From Cardiocondyla obscurior (taxonomy: Eukaryota > Arthropoda > Insecta > Hymenoptera > Formicidae): 64,000 nucleotides of DNA. Positions 1-11,235 of this stretch are shown here, one piece after another. Below the pieces are notes generated by a model, which worked only from the letters and a program-made list of their open reading frames with translations, ran no database searches and had not been told where the DNA came from. Position 1 is the stretch's first letter, and each line of letters starts with the position of its first letter. The stretch spans positions 3,946,001 to 4,010,000 of the forward strand of contig NC_091864.1 of NCBI RefSeq assembly GCF_019399895.1, in the 5' to 3' direction. The translations under genes and the position numbers were made by a program.

Positions 1-447
1 GGAATGAGCACCAGGAGTTCCTGGTCGAGGCAGAGCTCGCTCTACCCCGTGACAATTTTCACTCGGAGTCGGAGTCGGTGTTCACTCGGAAGCGGACGGA
101 CTGGAACGGTGTCAGGTAGCCCCGACACCGCCTTTTTATATGTAAAAAGGGTAGGTGGCGGGGGTTCGCAGTAGGAAGATATCGCTCGCGGCGCTAGGTT
201 CCCGTCGCGGCGCGGTCCGGAACGAGGAGCCGCGGTGCCGTCGGCTCACTGGGGCTCGTTCGGAGCCGCTCGACTAAGTCCGCGCGTTGGACTTAGTCGC
301 AGAACGACTCGGTGTACTGTCGTTCGTTACGTTTGAAATATGTTAGGGCGCCCCACGCCCCATAATCCTCACCGGACGGCTGGTCGGTTCGGCGGCATCG
401 GCGGATCGTCGGCCGGGAATGATGCACCGTCGGGGTGCATCGTTACA
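1..447 (-). mobile_element. partial LTR, GC-rich solo-LTR family, cut by window edge
   Basis: The stretch ends in GGGGTGCATCGTTACA, which read in reverse resembles the start of the solo LTR at 46,996 (TGTAACGGTGCATCC). Both share an internal block with CTACCCCGT or its complement and a TATA-like AT run inside GC-rich flanks. A third relative ends at 9,785. No coding sequence is visible. The other end lies outside the window, so whether this is a solo LTR or part of a longer element cannot be told. Confidence 0.55.
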
Positions 448-833
448 AAACAATAGTCTACCGTGAAAGTGTAAAACCTTTTCAATTTAAATAAAATTAT
501 TTATTATTTATTCACAAACTGGCTCTGGTTTTTATTTGTTTAAGGCTTGCACGGCCCTGTTCCAATAAATAAGATTAAATTTTTTTATTAAAAAAGGGTC
601 ATAGGCCGCACGCGTTTTGGAAAAAGCGTCAAAGCGCCTATTAAGGCGTTGACCCGAGATTCGAAACCTTGGCACGTGCGCCTCTGTCGCAACGATACGG
701 TCCCTTCCTTTGTATCAGCGGCAATAAAAAGTTTTTGCCCTATTGCATCGGTAACCTTCCGATTTTCCTGAATCTCTCTTGACTTCAGGCTTTGGACGTA
801 ACAATATTATTAATTAAAGTTTGTTTTCCTCAT
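448..833. other. no gene seen; possible LTR remnant
   Basis: AT-rich DNA. The part from about 521 to 801 ends in GACGTAACA and has GC-rich islands like a reversed LTR, but I found no target duplication, so it is left unassigned. Confidence 0.3.
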
Positions 834-1396
834 TATTTAAATGGACTGACTTACTTCAGACAGACGAAACTCACGATTATACAGAAAATATTCCTTACAC
901 AACAGATTTTAGTATTAATGTTATTGTTTACATAGCTGGGTTTATCGTACGTAAATGCCAAAAAATTGTACAATGTGCAGTGTTTAAGAACACTATTAAC
1001 TTCAGACGAAGAAACAACATACCATGCCTTAATACGAGCTAAATCACGTGGGTATTTGTTAAACCCATCTGCGGATGTGACATTTATATGTAGATGCGCT
1101 GAAAAAGCCATTAGAACTCGTTTTATAATAATAATAATAAATTACCCAAAAATATATATCAAACTAAACTGTTAGAAAATGAAATTATTTAAGAATTTAC
1201 AGGCAGAAATATTTTTAAGCAATTAAATAATCACACAAAAAATCAAGAACCCTTAAAAAACCATCGCATTTATTTAATTAGATTGATAGTAGAAACTTAT
1301 ATAAAAATTCGTATTTGCCATTTCCTTAAAGAACCGAATTTAAGAACAACGAACAGACAATTTTATAATAAGTTAATATTATTTAAAGGACAATAA
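834..1396 (+). pseudogene. P-element/THAP9-like transposase, C-terminal remnant
   Basis: Translated pieces read YIAGFIVRK, then LLTSDEETTYHALIRAKSRG with NPSADVTFICRCAEKAIR, and further on LIRLIVETYIKIRICHFLKE ending in KLILFKGQ and a stop near 1,396. This order (a YI-G-IVRK motif, an NPS-DV block, then an IKIR block and a short LFK end) is that of the C-terminal domain of P-element-type transposases. The pieces lie in different frames and no N-terminal THAP zinc finger or catalytic part is present, so it is a 5'-truncated, frameshifted relic. Family assignment rests on motif recognition only. Confidence 0.55.
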
Positions 1397-1878
1397 ATTT
1401 AAATAATTTGTAATAATTAGTTCAATTTTTATTGATTGTAATTGTATTGATTTGTATGTAATTTGTATTGATTGTAATGATTAGATTCAATTTTTATAAT
1501 ATTTTGTATTTAAAAACATATATAAACTTTATTTCATATTTTGTTATACTGTCTCATTTTTTATATGTACAACGCTCTCATAAAATCCTGTAAAGAGTAA
1601 ATTAGAGAAAATATTAGAGGAAAGATAAATAAATATGTATATTCGTCGCAGATATGAATTTACATTTACTATCAAATACTGACTAAAAATTTTTTTTTAG
1701 TCTTCATACGTGGAGATAAAATTTTTGAGTTAGCAAACATAGAATATATTTCCAGCCTTTCAGGAACCATCGAATATACGGCGAAAACACACGACGGTGT
1801 CCTATTGTAGACAGAGACAGTACTACACCCCTCTCAACGCGAATTAAGCAGGTTCTAAGTTTTAGACTCCGTCCATAT
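1397..1878. other. AT-rich spacer, no gene seen
   Basis: Simple AT-rich DNA with TTGTATTGATTG-type short repeats near 1,430-1,490. No open frame, RNA gene or element end recognised. Confidence 0.4.
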
Positions 1879-2279
1879 TGTTATATCCCGAGCCCTTGGC
1901 AACAGAAGCTCGGGAATAATGCCGGAATGTCGCACGCGCGCGATTATTTAGCTTAGCTAGATTAGGCAGAATACCGCCGATCAAGGTAACCCGGCCGGGA
2001 CGCGACAGTCCGAGGACAGTCGCGGTTGCCACCCGTGATTCTGCTGATTGCTATGATTTTTGACATAGCAACAACAGAGCATATATAGGGGCAGCCGCGG
2101 CCCGGGCAGTCAGTCGCAATTAAGAATTTGAATTAGAAGATACGCGTGGCATCGAAGACTGTAAATTGGACAAAGGAAAATAAAGAGTTACAGCAACTTA
2201 ACGGAACATATTTTTATTAATCGGTATCCCGTCTACAACTTCCGGAGAACGGACCCCACGGCACCTTCGCGGTGCAACA
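1879..2279 (+). mobile_element. solo LTR, 401 bp, with 4-bp target duplication
   Basis: Starts TGTTATATCCCGAGCCC and ends GCGGTGCAACA, giving the TG...CA ends of an LTR. The flanks are ATAT (1,875-1,878) and ATAT (2,280-2,283), a 4-bp duplication typical of Ty3/gypsy-type integration. A CATATATAGGG box near 2,080 and an AATAAAG near 2,180 would serve as promoter and poly(A) signal. No internal region is present, so it is the product of LTR-LTR recombination. Confidence 0.75.
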
Positions 2280-2401
2280 ATATATTCTTACGTCCATGGA
2301 TAGATATGAGAAAATTAGGATTATTAAGTCTTTTTATATTGTTGAAGGCATAAAGTATTCTTTAACTTATAGCCTACCAAGTACAGAAAATAAAGAAAAG
2401 A

Positions 2402-4109
2402 CGTTTGTGAGTCAGATCAGTCAATAGACGCAAAAAAAACATGGATTCCTGTGCAATGTATTTAATGAAATACTAACGACAGATCATGAAGAATTTTTTT
2501 CTTACGTTCGACTTTGGCCGGAACAATTCAATCTTTTACTGCAGCTAGTAATTCCATATTTAAGGAAACACAGCATACAAAAACCTCTGTCGCCCAAAGC
2601 GCGGCTAGCCATAACCTTGACGTAAATAGCTTTAAGTTATTGATAATATTATTTTAATTCATATTTTATTTAGTTGCTTCTTTCCTTCTCCTTAGGTACC
2701 TTGCCCAAGGTGATACTGCACACAATAAACATTTTGAATTTCGTATTGGGAAATCAACAGTATACAAATTTATACCAGAAGTATGTAACGCTATGTGGTT
2801 TGCTCTTTAACCTATTGTTTTACCCATATTGAATGCTGAAGATTGGAAAATGATAAGTGAAGACTTTTTCAAAAAATGGCAATTTTCAAATTGCATAGGG
2901 GCATTTGACGGTCGTCATATAGAAATACAAGCTCTGCCATGCTCAGGATCTGAATTCTATAATTATAAAAGATATTTCAGCATTGTTCTCATGGCAATGT
3001 GTGATGCCAATTATAAGTTTACGTGGGTAGATATTGGTCAATTTGGTAAGTATATTTTTAATTAAGCAATTAATGTCATCATTGATGTCTATAATAATGA
3101 ATATAATTTCTTTGCAGGTTCAATAAGTGATGGTGGTACATGGAGTCGAACAGATTTGGCTGCTGATTTAGAAAATAATAGAGCAAACCTACCAGAATCT
3201 ACGCCTTTACCAAAAAGAGATGTTCCGTTTCCTTATGTTAATGTGGCTGATCCAGTTTTTCCACTTAAACCATATCTAATGCGACCTTTTCCAAGAAAAG
3301 TAAACAAGATGACAAAAAAACAGCTAGTGTTTAACTATCAATTAGCACGAGCAAGATTGTGCATAGAGAATACTTTTGGTATTTTTTGCTCTCAATGGAG
3401 AATTTTGCAGAGAAGGATATCTTGCTCAGTAAAAAATTCAGAAACAATCTGTAAAGCACTTTGTTGTAACCTGAGCAGCATTCTGAAAAATGCGCTTTGG
3501 CTGCAAACCATTTCCGAAAATCGCCCTGCACTTTCACAATCGGGCAAGGACCTCGGGATTATCGCCCGATGTCGAAATAGGGCGATAAACCTATATGCAA
3601 TAATTAAAATAAGCTTGTGCGGTTGACGAACCTCTCCGGTTAACCACCGCGGCCGAAACTCGCTGAAGTTGCAACTCGGCGGAGTATATGAGCGACGGCT
3701 CGGAAGCCGTCGTGGGCATTCTTATCCGACGTAACGCGACGCGTATCAGCTGTATTATATTAACAGGAAGAATAAAGAGTGCAACGTATTTACGAAAGAA
3801 GAACTTTATTTAACCACACCCGGCTCCTCTCTGGTGTGGCGAACGTTCCGGCGAACGGATCCACAACTGCACCGTACCACGGTGTAACAATTTGTGTGTT
3901 TACACAATTTTGCTATAAGTGCTAATAATAGCAATAACCAATATTGTCAACCTGATTGGTGTGATATAGAAGATGAACAAGAAAAAATAATTTATAGTAA
4001 ATGGCGTACTGTAAGAGCTGGACAGTTTTTTAAAGAGTTATCGGGAATAGGGGCTAATAGAGCTGGAACTTTTTCTGCAGGATTACGAAATTACGAAAAA
4101 CTATATTAA
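2402..4109 (+). pseudogene. PIF/Harbinger (HARBI1-like) transposase, decayed and interrupted
   Basis: Encodes a DDE_Tnp_4-type nuclease in several exons. The first recognisable part (about 2,440-2,620) has LWPEQFNLLLQLVIPYLRK. A likely intron ends at TTCTCCTTAG (about 2,694). The next exon holds NCIGAFDGRHIEIQ (first catalytic Asp), followed by an intron opening with GTAAGT at about 3,046 and ending in TTTGCAG before 3,119. The last part has VADPVFPL (second Asp) and RLCIENTFGIF (catalytic Glu). An in-frame stop (about 2,808), a solo LTR inserted at 3,465 and a +1 shift just after it inactivate the gene. The C-terminal piece resumes at 3,894 and ends at 4,109. Confidence 0.75.
3465..3890 (+). 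mobile_element. solo LTR inside the Harbinger gene, 5-bp duplication
   Basis: Starts TGTAACCTGAGCAGC and ends GGTGTAACAA. The duplication TTTGT is seen at 3,460-3,464 and 3,891-3,895, and removing the insert rejoins the transposase frame apart from one extra base. A second copy of this LTR lies at 10,163-10,580 with the same GGTTGACGAACCTCTCCGGT core. Confidence 0.75.
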
Positions 4110-5113
4110 AACTTTATACCATTCATTACCTATAGAATATTAGAAATCGTTGAAAATAAAAGCGGTTCAACGCATTATTAAATATAATAGAATAATAAAA
4201 TATAATGTACAGTTTATAAAATATATACATAACAATGATAAAGTGTGTGTTACATTCATGAATAAAAACATTTATATAATAATAAAATTTTCAACGTACA
4301 TGTACTATACTTAATAAGACAGGCCATAAAACATAAATGTCGTGCACGACCAAAAAGATAATAATCGCAGAATACATAGATTGACTTCGAAATAACTTGC
4401 TTCCGAACATTTCATTCGAGACGTTTCGTATCTCGCCTTTCATTTCTGAATTCGTCAAACTCTCGAGAATAATAGCACGGCGACTTAGAGTCGTAAAAAG
4501 CGATATCTTTCGTCACGGTTTAAGGAGATCGACGCCGCGCAGACGGACAGATTACACGGACGATCCTAACACCCAATAAGAGACAGGCCCAAGACGAGAC
4601 AAAAGGACTCAACTACGAATCAGAAACGTCGCCTAATATCCGCGAAAACTTCCGTTTAGGATAGGAACGAGCAATACAGTCAGTCGGTTTTCTGGGATCG
4701 AGAGAAGCGTCTCAGTGTCATGATCGCAATATAGCAATTCGAAGCAATCGTACAAGTGCGAGAATAATAACTTTAATAAGTTAATATAAAATATAAGTAA
4801 AAGTGAGATCACATCTCATTACGAGTCTTATTACGCGAAAATCGTGAGATATCACGGTGCGGGAAGAACTCTATTTAACGGCGACGAGTGGTGTATAGAA
4901 AGATTAAAATAAAATAAACTATAAAAACATTGTGAGCATTAATTTGTTGACGGTGACTATAAAACAGTGTGCTATCATTTCACTGACCTTTTTTTACCGT
5001 AATTGCTGATAAACACAAGACAAATTAGTAAAGTCGTAGTTTTAACGTTGTATATTATATTACAATAAACTACTGTTGATATACCATTAGTCTGTTTACG
5101 GGGATTTTAACTG
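4110..5113. other. no gene seen
   Basis: AT-rich 4,110-4,380, then a moderately GC-rich stretch 4,390-4,880 without open frames of note, then AT-rich DNA up to the mariner insertion. It may include the 3' end of the Harbinger element, but no inverted repeat pair was found. Confidence 0.35.
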
Positions 5114-5115
5114 TA

Positions 5116-6956
5116 CACGGACCACCAGAGATAGCGTTCGGTGGTACGCTAATCTCTCCGATCTGAGGCGACGGCGGTATACGTGCGCTAGCGCGTCATG
5201 CTTCACACAATGAAGCATGCACGTGTGCCGCGGAGCGCCGAGGAGATCGAGAGAACGGGGAAAAATGTAGTGGGGCGCGATTTGATGCTCCATCCTTTAG
5301 AGAAACGCACGATGGAGAGAGAACGCTATAGGTTAAGCACGGAATCAAAGCGGTATACAATATCGCTTTCGCTCGCACGCGTTTATTTAGATGCGAGCGT
5401 TAAGGACAGACATATATGCTGCTCGAACGCTGGCGTTTCATCTGTTCTTTCTGTATACACCACGTGCGGTCTGTTCTTTCCATATACACCGCGAACAATA
5501 ATATATCCACGTGTACCGCGCGCCGACATAGCGTTTAAATGTAATAAAGTAAAAGTTATTTAGTAATGACATATTTTGAAAGAAAATATGTTTTCTATTT
5601 ACTTAATCTGAAATTAAAATTAAAATAATTTTAAAATGTTTAACATAAAATTTATTTTGTTACATTTTATTTTTGTATTTAATGTATTAAAATTTAAGAT
5701 GATTTATCATCAATTTAAAGTAAAATTAATAATTTATATATTAAAATGGCAATGTAATAATACTGATTGTACTGTCTTGAGAAAAACTAAAAAGTAGTAG
5801 TACTCACACAATACTCACACAAAAGTACTCACAAAAAGCAGTACTCACACAAATTCGCTCAACTGTTTGTAGGATTTATGTGTGTGCTGCTTCGCGATTT
5901 TCAATTGTTAAACATGCTACGATTGTTTAACACTTTTCGTGGTTTTGCCAAGCGAAGCGGATGCAAAGTGATTATTGTAATAGTGAATTTTATTAATAAC
6001 GAAATGGCTCCAATCTTGTGCTCAGAAATTCGAAGACAAATTGTCGGACAGTGGCAGGCGGGAAGATTGGTAGCAGAAATTGCTGCTGATATTCCGTGTT
6101 CTGAACCTACTGTTCGACGATGAATACGATAATTTACTGAAGACGGGGATCATGCTTTGCATGATCATCGTACAGAAAATCGTCGTCCTCGGATTACTAC
6201 AGCAGATGAGGACGAGACCATCGTCGCTCGCGTTGTGGATCGTCCTTTTGGCACCGTCCAAGAGGCGATCAACGCAGCGGAAGTCCAAGTGTCCGCGAGT
6301 ACCGTTCGGCAACGTTTAAACGAAGCCGGGCTATACTGCTATCGTCCCGCCTACAAAATTCCGTTGACTCCTGGTCATCAGGAGCAACGAATCGCGTTCG
6401 CGTTAGAGAACTTAGCGACGAGCCGTGCGGAGTGGGAATCCACGATATGGACCGATGAAAAGATCTTCGTATCGTGTGATGACCACAGGCCACACGTATG
6501 GCGTCCAAAAGAGCAACGGTTGAACCCGAATCACGTTGTGCCTCTCCACAGAAGTGGAAGGAAATCGTGTACGATGTGGGGATGGGTATCCGGTACTGCA
6601 ATCGGAGAATTGGTACACATTCCTGAGAGAATGAACTCGACAGTGTATATTCGCATACTGGAAGAAGTTCTTCTTCCTTCATTACGCGCAATATACCCTG
6701 AAGAGGATATGCCAATTATCCGATTAGTGCAGGATAATTCCGCTGTCCATACGTCACGTGAAACACAAGCGTGGTTCCGGGATCATCCAGAGATTCTTTT
6801 GATCGACTGGCCAGCTCGTTCGCCCGATTTGAATTTAATAGCAAACGTTTAGGCGCAAATGGTTCAGCGATGGAAACCACGAAGGGATAGAACGACAGCA
6901 GCATTGGTCTCAATCAAGTTATCGACCGGTCCGGATACTAGATTGATTATTGAAGT
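5116..6956 (+). mobile_element. Tc1/mariner-like element, copy 1, right end lost
   Basis: The left end reads TA then CACGGACCACCAGAGATAGC, identical to the left end of the copy at 60,835. Sequence matches that copy through a non-coding leader (5,116-6,003) and the transposase gene, then homology stops near 6,955. The right inverted repeat is missing, so this copy cannot be mobilised by its own ends. A TA lies at 5,114-5,115 as expected for this superfamily. Confidence 0.8.
6004..6953 (+). pseudogene. Tc1/mariner-like transposase, copy 1
   Basis: Begins MAPILCSEIRRQIVGQWQAG. It contains an N-terminal helix-turn-helix region and the DDE core: TIWTDEKIF (first Asp), VRLVQDNSAV-type second Asp (RLVQDNSAVHTS), and the DWPARSPDLNLI block. 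Stops interrupt it at codon 40 (TGA, 6,121), codon 43 (TAA, 6,130) and codon 283 (TAG, 6,850), each where copy 2 has a sense codon. About 85 bases of the C-terminal coding region are deleted near 6,910, apparently between short GTC repeats. In contrast to copy 2, codon 17 is still TGG. Confidence 0.85.
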
Positions 6957-7672
6957 TTTCTCGCAATTTAGTATTAAGTACCGCACTATATACAGACTGG
7001 GCCGACCAAGCCGTATCGGGCATATCGATTGTTTGACGCAGTGTACAAGTCAGGCCGTCCAGGCCGTAACAGTCGTGACAAATCCTTTTGCGGTCGCAGG
7101 TCTTCGGCGCAGTGTACAGAATTAATCGCGGTATTCGGAGCTGGGTGAGCTCGGTCAGGTAAAGGCTCGGGAGTTTCCGAGTCTTGGAGATATCGGTGTT
7201 GAAGGCCGACGGAGAGCGGTCGAGGAAAAGCTCGGGAGCGCCCGAGTCTCGGAGGCAGCAGTATCGGTATCGAGAGCCGGCCCACAGAAAGAAAACCTCT
7301 AATAGATATCCATTAGATGTTTAACATGGAAATTTAAAACTTCCAATAAACGTCCATAAGACATTCAATGGATGACCACTAGACATCCATAGTTCCGTAT
7401 TCCGTATATCCATTAGACATACGGTTCGTTAGACATCTTCATTGACTTTCTTTAAACGTTACATGGATTAATGACGGAGGATTTACGGATTTTTGGTGGA
7501 TGACTAATCAACGTTATGTGGATCAATAATGGGCATTTTATGCATCCATAATGGACGATTGTTAGTTGTTACTTGGATTATTAACAAAGCGTTCTCGGAT
7601 ATTTGATAGACGATTAAATGACATTACGGGGATTAATAATAAAGGATTTATTAAGAATAAATGGATGTAATA
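6957..7672. repeat. degenerate short repeats, no gene
   Basis: 6,957-7,290 is GC-rich with repeated CTCGGGAG and GAGTCTCGGAG words. From about 7,290 to 7,660 the DNA consists of degenerate copies of words such as ATCCATTAGACAT and GGATTAATAATGG, at irregular 20-60 base spacing. It looks like an old minisatellite. Confidence 0.4.
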
Positions 7673-7674
7673 TA

Positions 7675-8006
7675 CAGAGTGTCCGTGTTGATGTAAAAAA
7701 GTTTTTAATTGTAGGTTGGGCTTTCAAAAATAAATAGAAAAGTTTTATACGGATTTGTAAATTGAACGTTAATAACCGAGAAAACTATATTTAAAAATTT
7801 GACGCCCCCCGTGCGAGTAAGAATGCGTCGTTCGAAGCTACCGAAACGTTGGTGGACCTAGAGGTGTGGCTTATCTTACTCTATTCATCGACAAAGATTT
7901 TGGTAATCCATGAATCTCTGTAAATGGAGTGGTGGTGTGACCCATCCTACTCTATTTACAGAGATTCATAGATTAAAAACTTTTTTACATCAACACGCAC
8001 ACCCTG
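7675..8006. mobile_element. MITE with CAG-type inverted ends and TA duplication
   Basis: Left end TA|CAGAGTGTCCGTGTTGATG and right end CATCAACACGCACACCCTG|TA are inverted copies, extending about 35 bases with the inner TAAAAAAGTTTTTAAT run. A second inverted pair (GAATCTCTGTAAAT and ATTTACAGAGATTC) lies inside. No coding capacity. Ends resemble those of the fold-back element at 41,442. Confidence 0.7.
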
Positions 8007-8008
8007 TA

Positions 8009-8640
8009 TAATTGTAAAACAAAATCAAAAATAAATAAAAATTGTATGTTTATTAAAAACGTGGTCAAATAAAAATTTATAATAGAATTAAAAATAATAT
8101 TTATGGTCTTCCGTAGAAACTTCGTCGTTGTGCGCATTGTTGCATCGCAGCTGGTGCACAGGATCCGTCCTTCGGGATCCGCGGAAGGGGCGAGGATAGA
8201 TTTAATCAAAATATATATATAATCAAATTTAATTAATTGTTGTTACAGTTTTCTTTCGGTCCTTTTGTTTTCCTTCTCACTCTCTTCGAATCGCGTCCTG
8301 ACGTTATCACGCAACCTCGTCTCCGCGAGGTTTCTTCTTTCACGGCACGCGACCAAACTCGTATTACTATGCGGTATCGCGTACTTCCCGACACGGACTC
8401 TTCCTCCTTGCTTCAGACGTAACTGCCTGCCGGTAACGATTTGCGAGTATTTAATAATGACGTTGGGCCTTGACGTCATCAGGTTGCATTGCCGAAACTC
8501 GGTTGTTCGGCGAATGCAACCTTAGCAGTTTCGGCAATAAGTTTTCTCAACTGTTTCTCTTTTGTTTATTATTACTTAATTGCTCAAGGTGGATTGCTGA
8601 TACAGCATCATCCGATATTATTCTGTTGCGAGATCTTATG
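8009..8640. other. no gene seen
   Basis: AT-rich then mixed DNA. Around 8,483-8,522 GGTTGCATTGCCGAAACTCG faces an inverted GAATGCAACC with a further GTTTCGGCAA copy, a small possible fold-back. Open frames here have no recognisable content. Confidence 0.3.
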
Positions 8641-9104
8641 CCGAAATGCTTTACATAACCTTATGTGTTGTAACGGGGTTCGGGTTGCAACAGCATGTCC
8701 GTTACTACGCTTTTGTTCGTTGAAATGTCTTGCCTTAGAATGCCGAAACCACTCCATAATTCTTTTCTGAATTTTTCCTTGATCAGCATTCGGAATATTC
8801 TGAAGTATGCAGCCTACAAACATTTGGTCTATATTGACTTTTTATTTTCATATATTATTACAAAACGTGTTTCATTGAATATATAGTTACTATAGCTTTA
8901 TTATATTATAATGTAAAAGTTGAAAATATAAATATCGTTTTTGTTATATTGTAATAATGTATAGAGTACTTACTAAAAATCACTTTTATTAATTCTAATT
9001 TACGCAATGGTTGCTTTCCACATCGACCCTCCCATTTATATTTTTCCGCCAGTTTCTTGGAGAATATTTTATTCGTGGTTCTTTTTACGGCATTAGTGAC
9101 ACGA

Positions 9105-9785
9105 TGTCGAAGATCAAGACGCAAACGCAGTTAGGAACAGATTCGGATGGAGCACTTATTCGGTGTTGCAGTAGCCGAGAGTGCTCGGCCGAGATGGAGA
9201 TCTCTTCATTCCGGTTTTGTGCAACGGTGCGATAGGAAAGTCGCCTCGGTATTATGATAGCAGACACGGGATCGAGATCACTCGAAGGAGACGAAGTGCA
9301 CTTCACCCCACGAGCTGGACGTGCATATCTATAATTACTTTTGGCTAGGAGATTTCTCGAGCGAGCGTCAGGAGTGCCTGACCGAGGCAGAGTGCGCTCT
9401 ACCCCGTTTTCGTGCTTCGCACTAGGAGTCGGTTGGTCCGGATGTTCGCTGCGAGGCGAACGGATCGAGAACGGTGACGGCTCGATTAAATTCGCCTTTT
9501 TATACGGAAAAGGCGAACGCTGGGGGTATCCCGGCACGTGGTGCTTGACGCGGTATTCCGCGGTACCGAACGCAGCGTGTTCGCTCGGCCGAGCTCGGGG
9601 CCGCTCGTGTAAGTCCGCCTCGCGGGACTTTGCGCGCACACGGTAACACGTTAATAAATTATCGTGCCGATGATCGGTTTCTTCGGGAGCGCCCCGCGCT
9701 CCATATTCTGGTCGAGAAGGTGGTCATCTCGGCCTCCGGTAGATCTTGTCCGGGAACAATGTGTATTTCCGGAGGCATCTTTACA
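9105..9785 (-). mobile_element. LTR of the same family as 1-447 and 46,996-48,059
   Basis: Read in reverse it begins TGTAAAGATGCCTCCGG, has a CCGTATAAAAAGGCG promoter-like box (about 9,500) and shares CCTATCGCACCGT with the solo LTR at 46,996. The lower boundary near 9,105 is approximate because no target duplication could be fixed. The 184-codon open frame across it is a by-product of its GC content. Confidence 0.55.
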
Positions 9786-10162
9786 ATCTAAAACAAAATA
9801 AGTAACATTACAATACAATAAATACCGTTTTCATTATGTGATACATTAAAATACGATTTATATTACTGTTATTCGTTTTTTCTCTCAAGAGCTGCTCGGA
9901 GTCGCTCCAAACAAATCCAACACACCCAGGGAGCGTTCGGGAAGACGCCACTCATGTAACGCAACACTACATTTTTTTTCTAATGTCTGGAATTAGAATA
10001 AGACAGTGCCAAATTGCACGAATAGCATCTCCTCGAACGTATTTCAAATATATTAGGCTTGCTCGGAATGACTCCGAGCAGCTTTCGGAAAACACAACCA
10101 ATATAATAATACTAATATACTTACAAAATGTTCCATTTCGTAAAAGTTTAATAGAAAAATGT
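9786..10162. other. no gene seen
   Basis: Mixed DNA between two LTRs. GCTCGGAGTCGCTCC and GCTCGGAATGACTCCGAGCAG copies near 9,895 and 10,060 suggest remains of a small inverted-repeat element. Nothing else is recognised. Confidence 0.3.
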
Positions 10163-10580
10163 TGTAACCTGAGCTGAACTCTGAAGAATGCGCTCTGGTT
10201 GCAAACCACACCGGAAATCGCCTGCGTTTTCGCAATCGGGCAAGGACCTCGGGATTATCGCTCGATGTCGAAATAAGGCAATGAACTTGTATTTAACAAT
10301 TAAAATAAGCCCGTGCGGTTGACGAACCTCTCCGGTCAACCACCGCGGCCGAAACTCGCTGAGGTTGCAACTCGGCGGAGTATATGAGCGACGGCTCGGA
10401 AGCCGTCGCGGGCATTCTTATCTGAAGTAACGTGACGCGTATCGAGTGTAACGACAACGAAATAAACACTGCAACACATTTTCCAAAACAAGTCTTTATT
10501 AACCTACACCCGGCTCCTCTCAACGGGTGGCACACGTTCCGGCGAACGGACCCACAACCGCACCGTACCACGGTGTAACA
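10163..10580 (+). mobile_element. solo LTR, second copy of the 3,465 family
   Basis: Starts TGTAACCTGAGCTGAAC and ends ACGGTGTAACA, closely matching 3,465-3,890. Flanking bases (AATGT and AAAAG) do not match, so either the duplication has decayed or the LTR arose by recombination between different insertions. Confidence 0.7.
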
Positions 10581-10796
10581 AAAAGAAAGCCATGAGATAT
10601 TAGATGAGTCATGTCGTTTTATTTATAGTTTTTAATTTTTCGGCTGGAAGCGACGGCCAATAGTACATGTTGCTTTTGATCCAATTTGTTGGAACAACTT
10701 CTACTGAATCTTCGTCGGTGAATACAACTATAGTCCATGTTTTCGTTAAACATATTTTTCCTGTAAATAAGCAATTTATGTATGATTAAAAATTTA

Positions 10797-10962
10797 GGCT
10801 GTTTTACCAACGTGAGTTAATTTAATCGGTCTGTTAACTTTTAGAGTTGCAACTGCGGAATATAAAACTGATGCCAAAAATACATCAGTTTTATAAAACA
10901 TCAGTTGCCATTCTGAAAGTTAACCAACCAATTAAATCAACTCGCGTTAGTGAAACTGGGCC
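10797..10962. mobile_element. MITE, 166 bp, TTA duplication (Harbinger-type)
   Basis: Ends GGCTGTTTTACCAACGTGAG and, inverted, GGCCCAGTTTCACTAACGCG. The inverted similarity continues through GTTGATTTAATTGG to GTTAACTTTC. TTA flanks both sides (10,794-10,796 and 10,963-10,965), the 3-bp duplication of PIF/Harbinger elements. No coding sequence. Confidence 0.65.
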
Positions 10963-11235
10963 TTACTATTTCAAATATGAACAATATTAATTAAATTTAG
11001 TCATAAAGTTGGTAACTAAGTGTTAGATTAAAAATAAAAATAAAAAACAATTTTTTTTAATAACAAAATAAAATAAAATTACACTGAATGGAGTAAAGGA
11101 AAAATAACAAACTTGTCTTTAAGATCTAATTGTATACATTTATGTGATATGTCAATTATATTCCAAATATGAAACTCATCAACAATTTTATTTACTACAA
11201 ATACGCCCAAGTCAGAAGACTTACATGGCTCAGTA

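Larger units (their letters stand above)
8641..10743 (-). pseudogene. DUF4806-like gene remnant, exons split by LTR insertions
   Basis: Three minus-strand pieces appear in order. At about 10,743-10,620 one reads VFTDEDSVEVVPTNWIKSN followed by YYWPSLPAEKLK, the usual opening of DUF4806 proteins. At about 9,095-8,970 another reads VKRTTNKIFSKKLAEKYKW, ending at a GTAAGTAC donor (about 8,973). At 8,823-8,705 a third reads ADQGKIQKRIMEWF. Two LTRs (10,163-10,580 and one ending at 9,785) sit between them, and intervening exons are missing or unrecognised. DUF4806 is a domain of unknown function common in insects. This is recognition by pattern, without an alignment. Confidence 0.45.

Noticed and set aside
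5198..5563. 121-codon open frame and its 117-codon counterpart at 60,929-61,282
   Set aside because: Both are in the non-coding leader of the Tc1/mariner element. The counterpart exists only because the copies are nearly identical, and there is no recognisable domain.
9085..9639. 184-codon minus-strand open frame
   Set aside because: It lies inside a GC-rich LTR related to the copies at 1-447 and 46,996-48,059, and the frame is not conserved between them.
10163..10580. A target duplication for the second copy of the TGTAACCTGAG solo LTR
   Set aside because: Flanking bases AATGT and AAAAG do not match, so no duplication is claimed.
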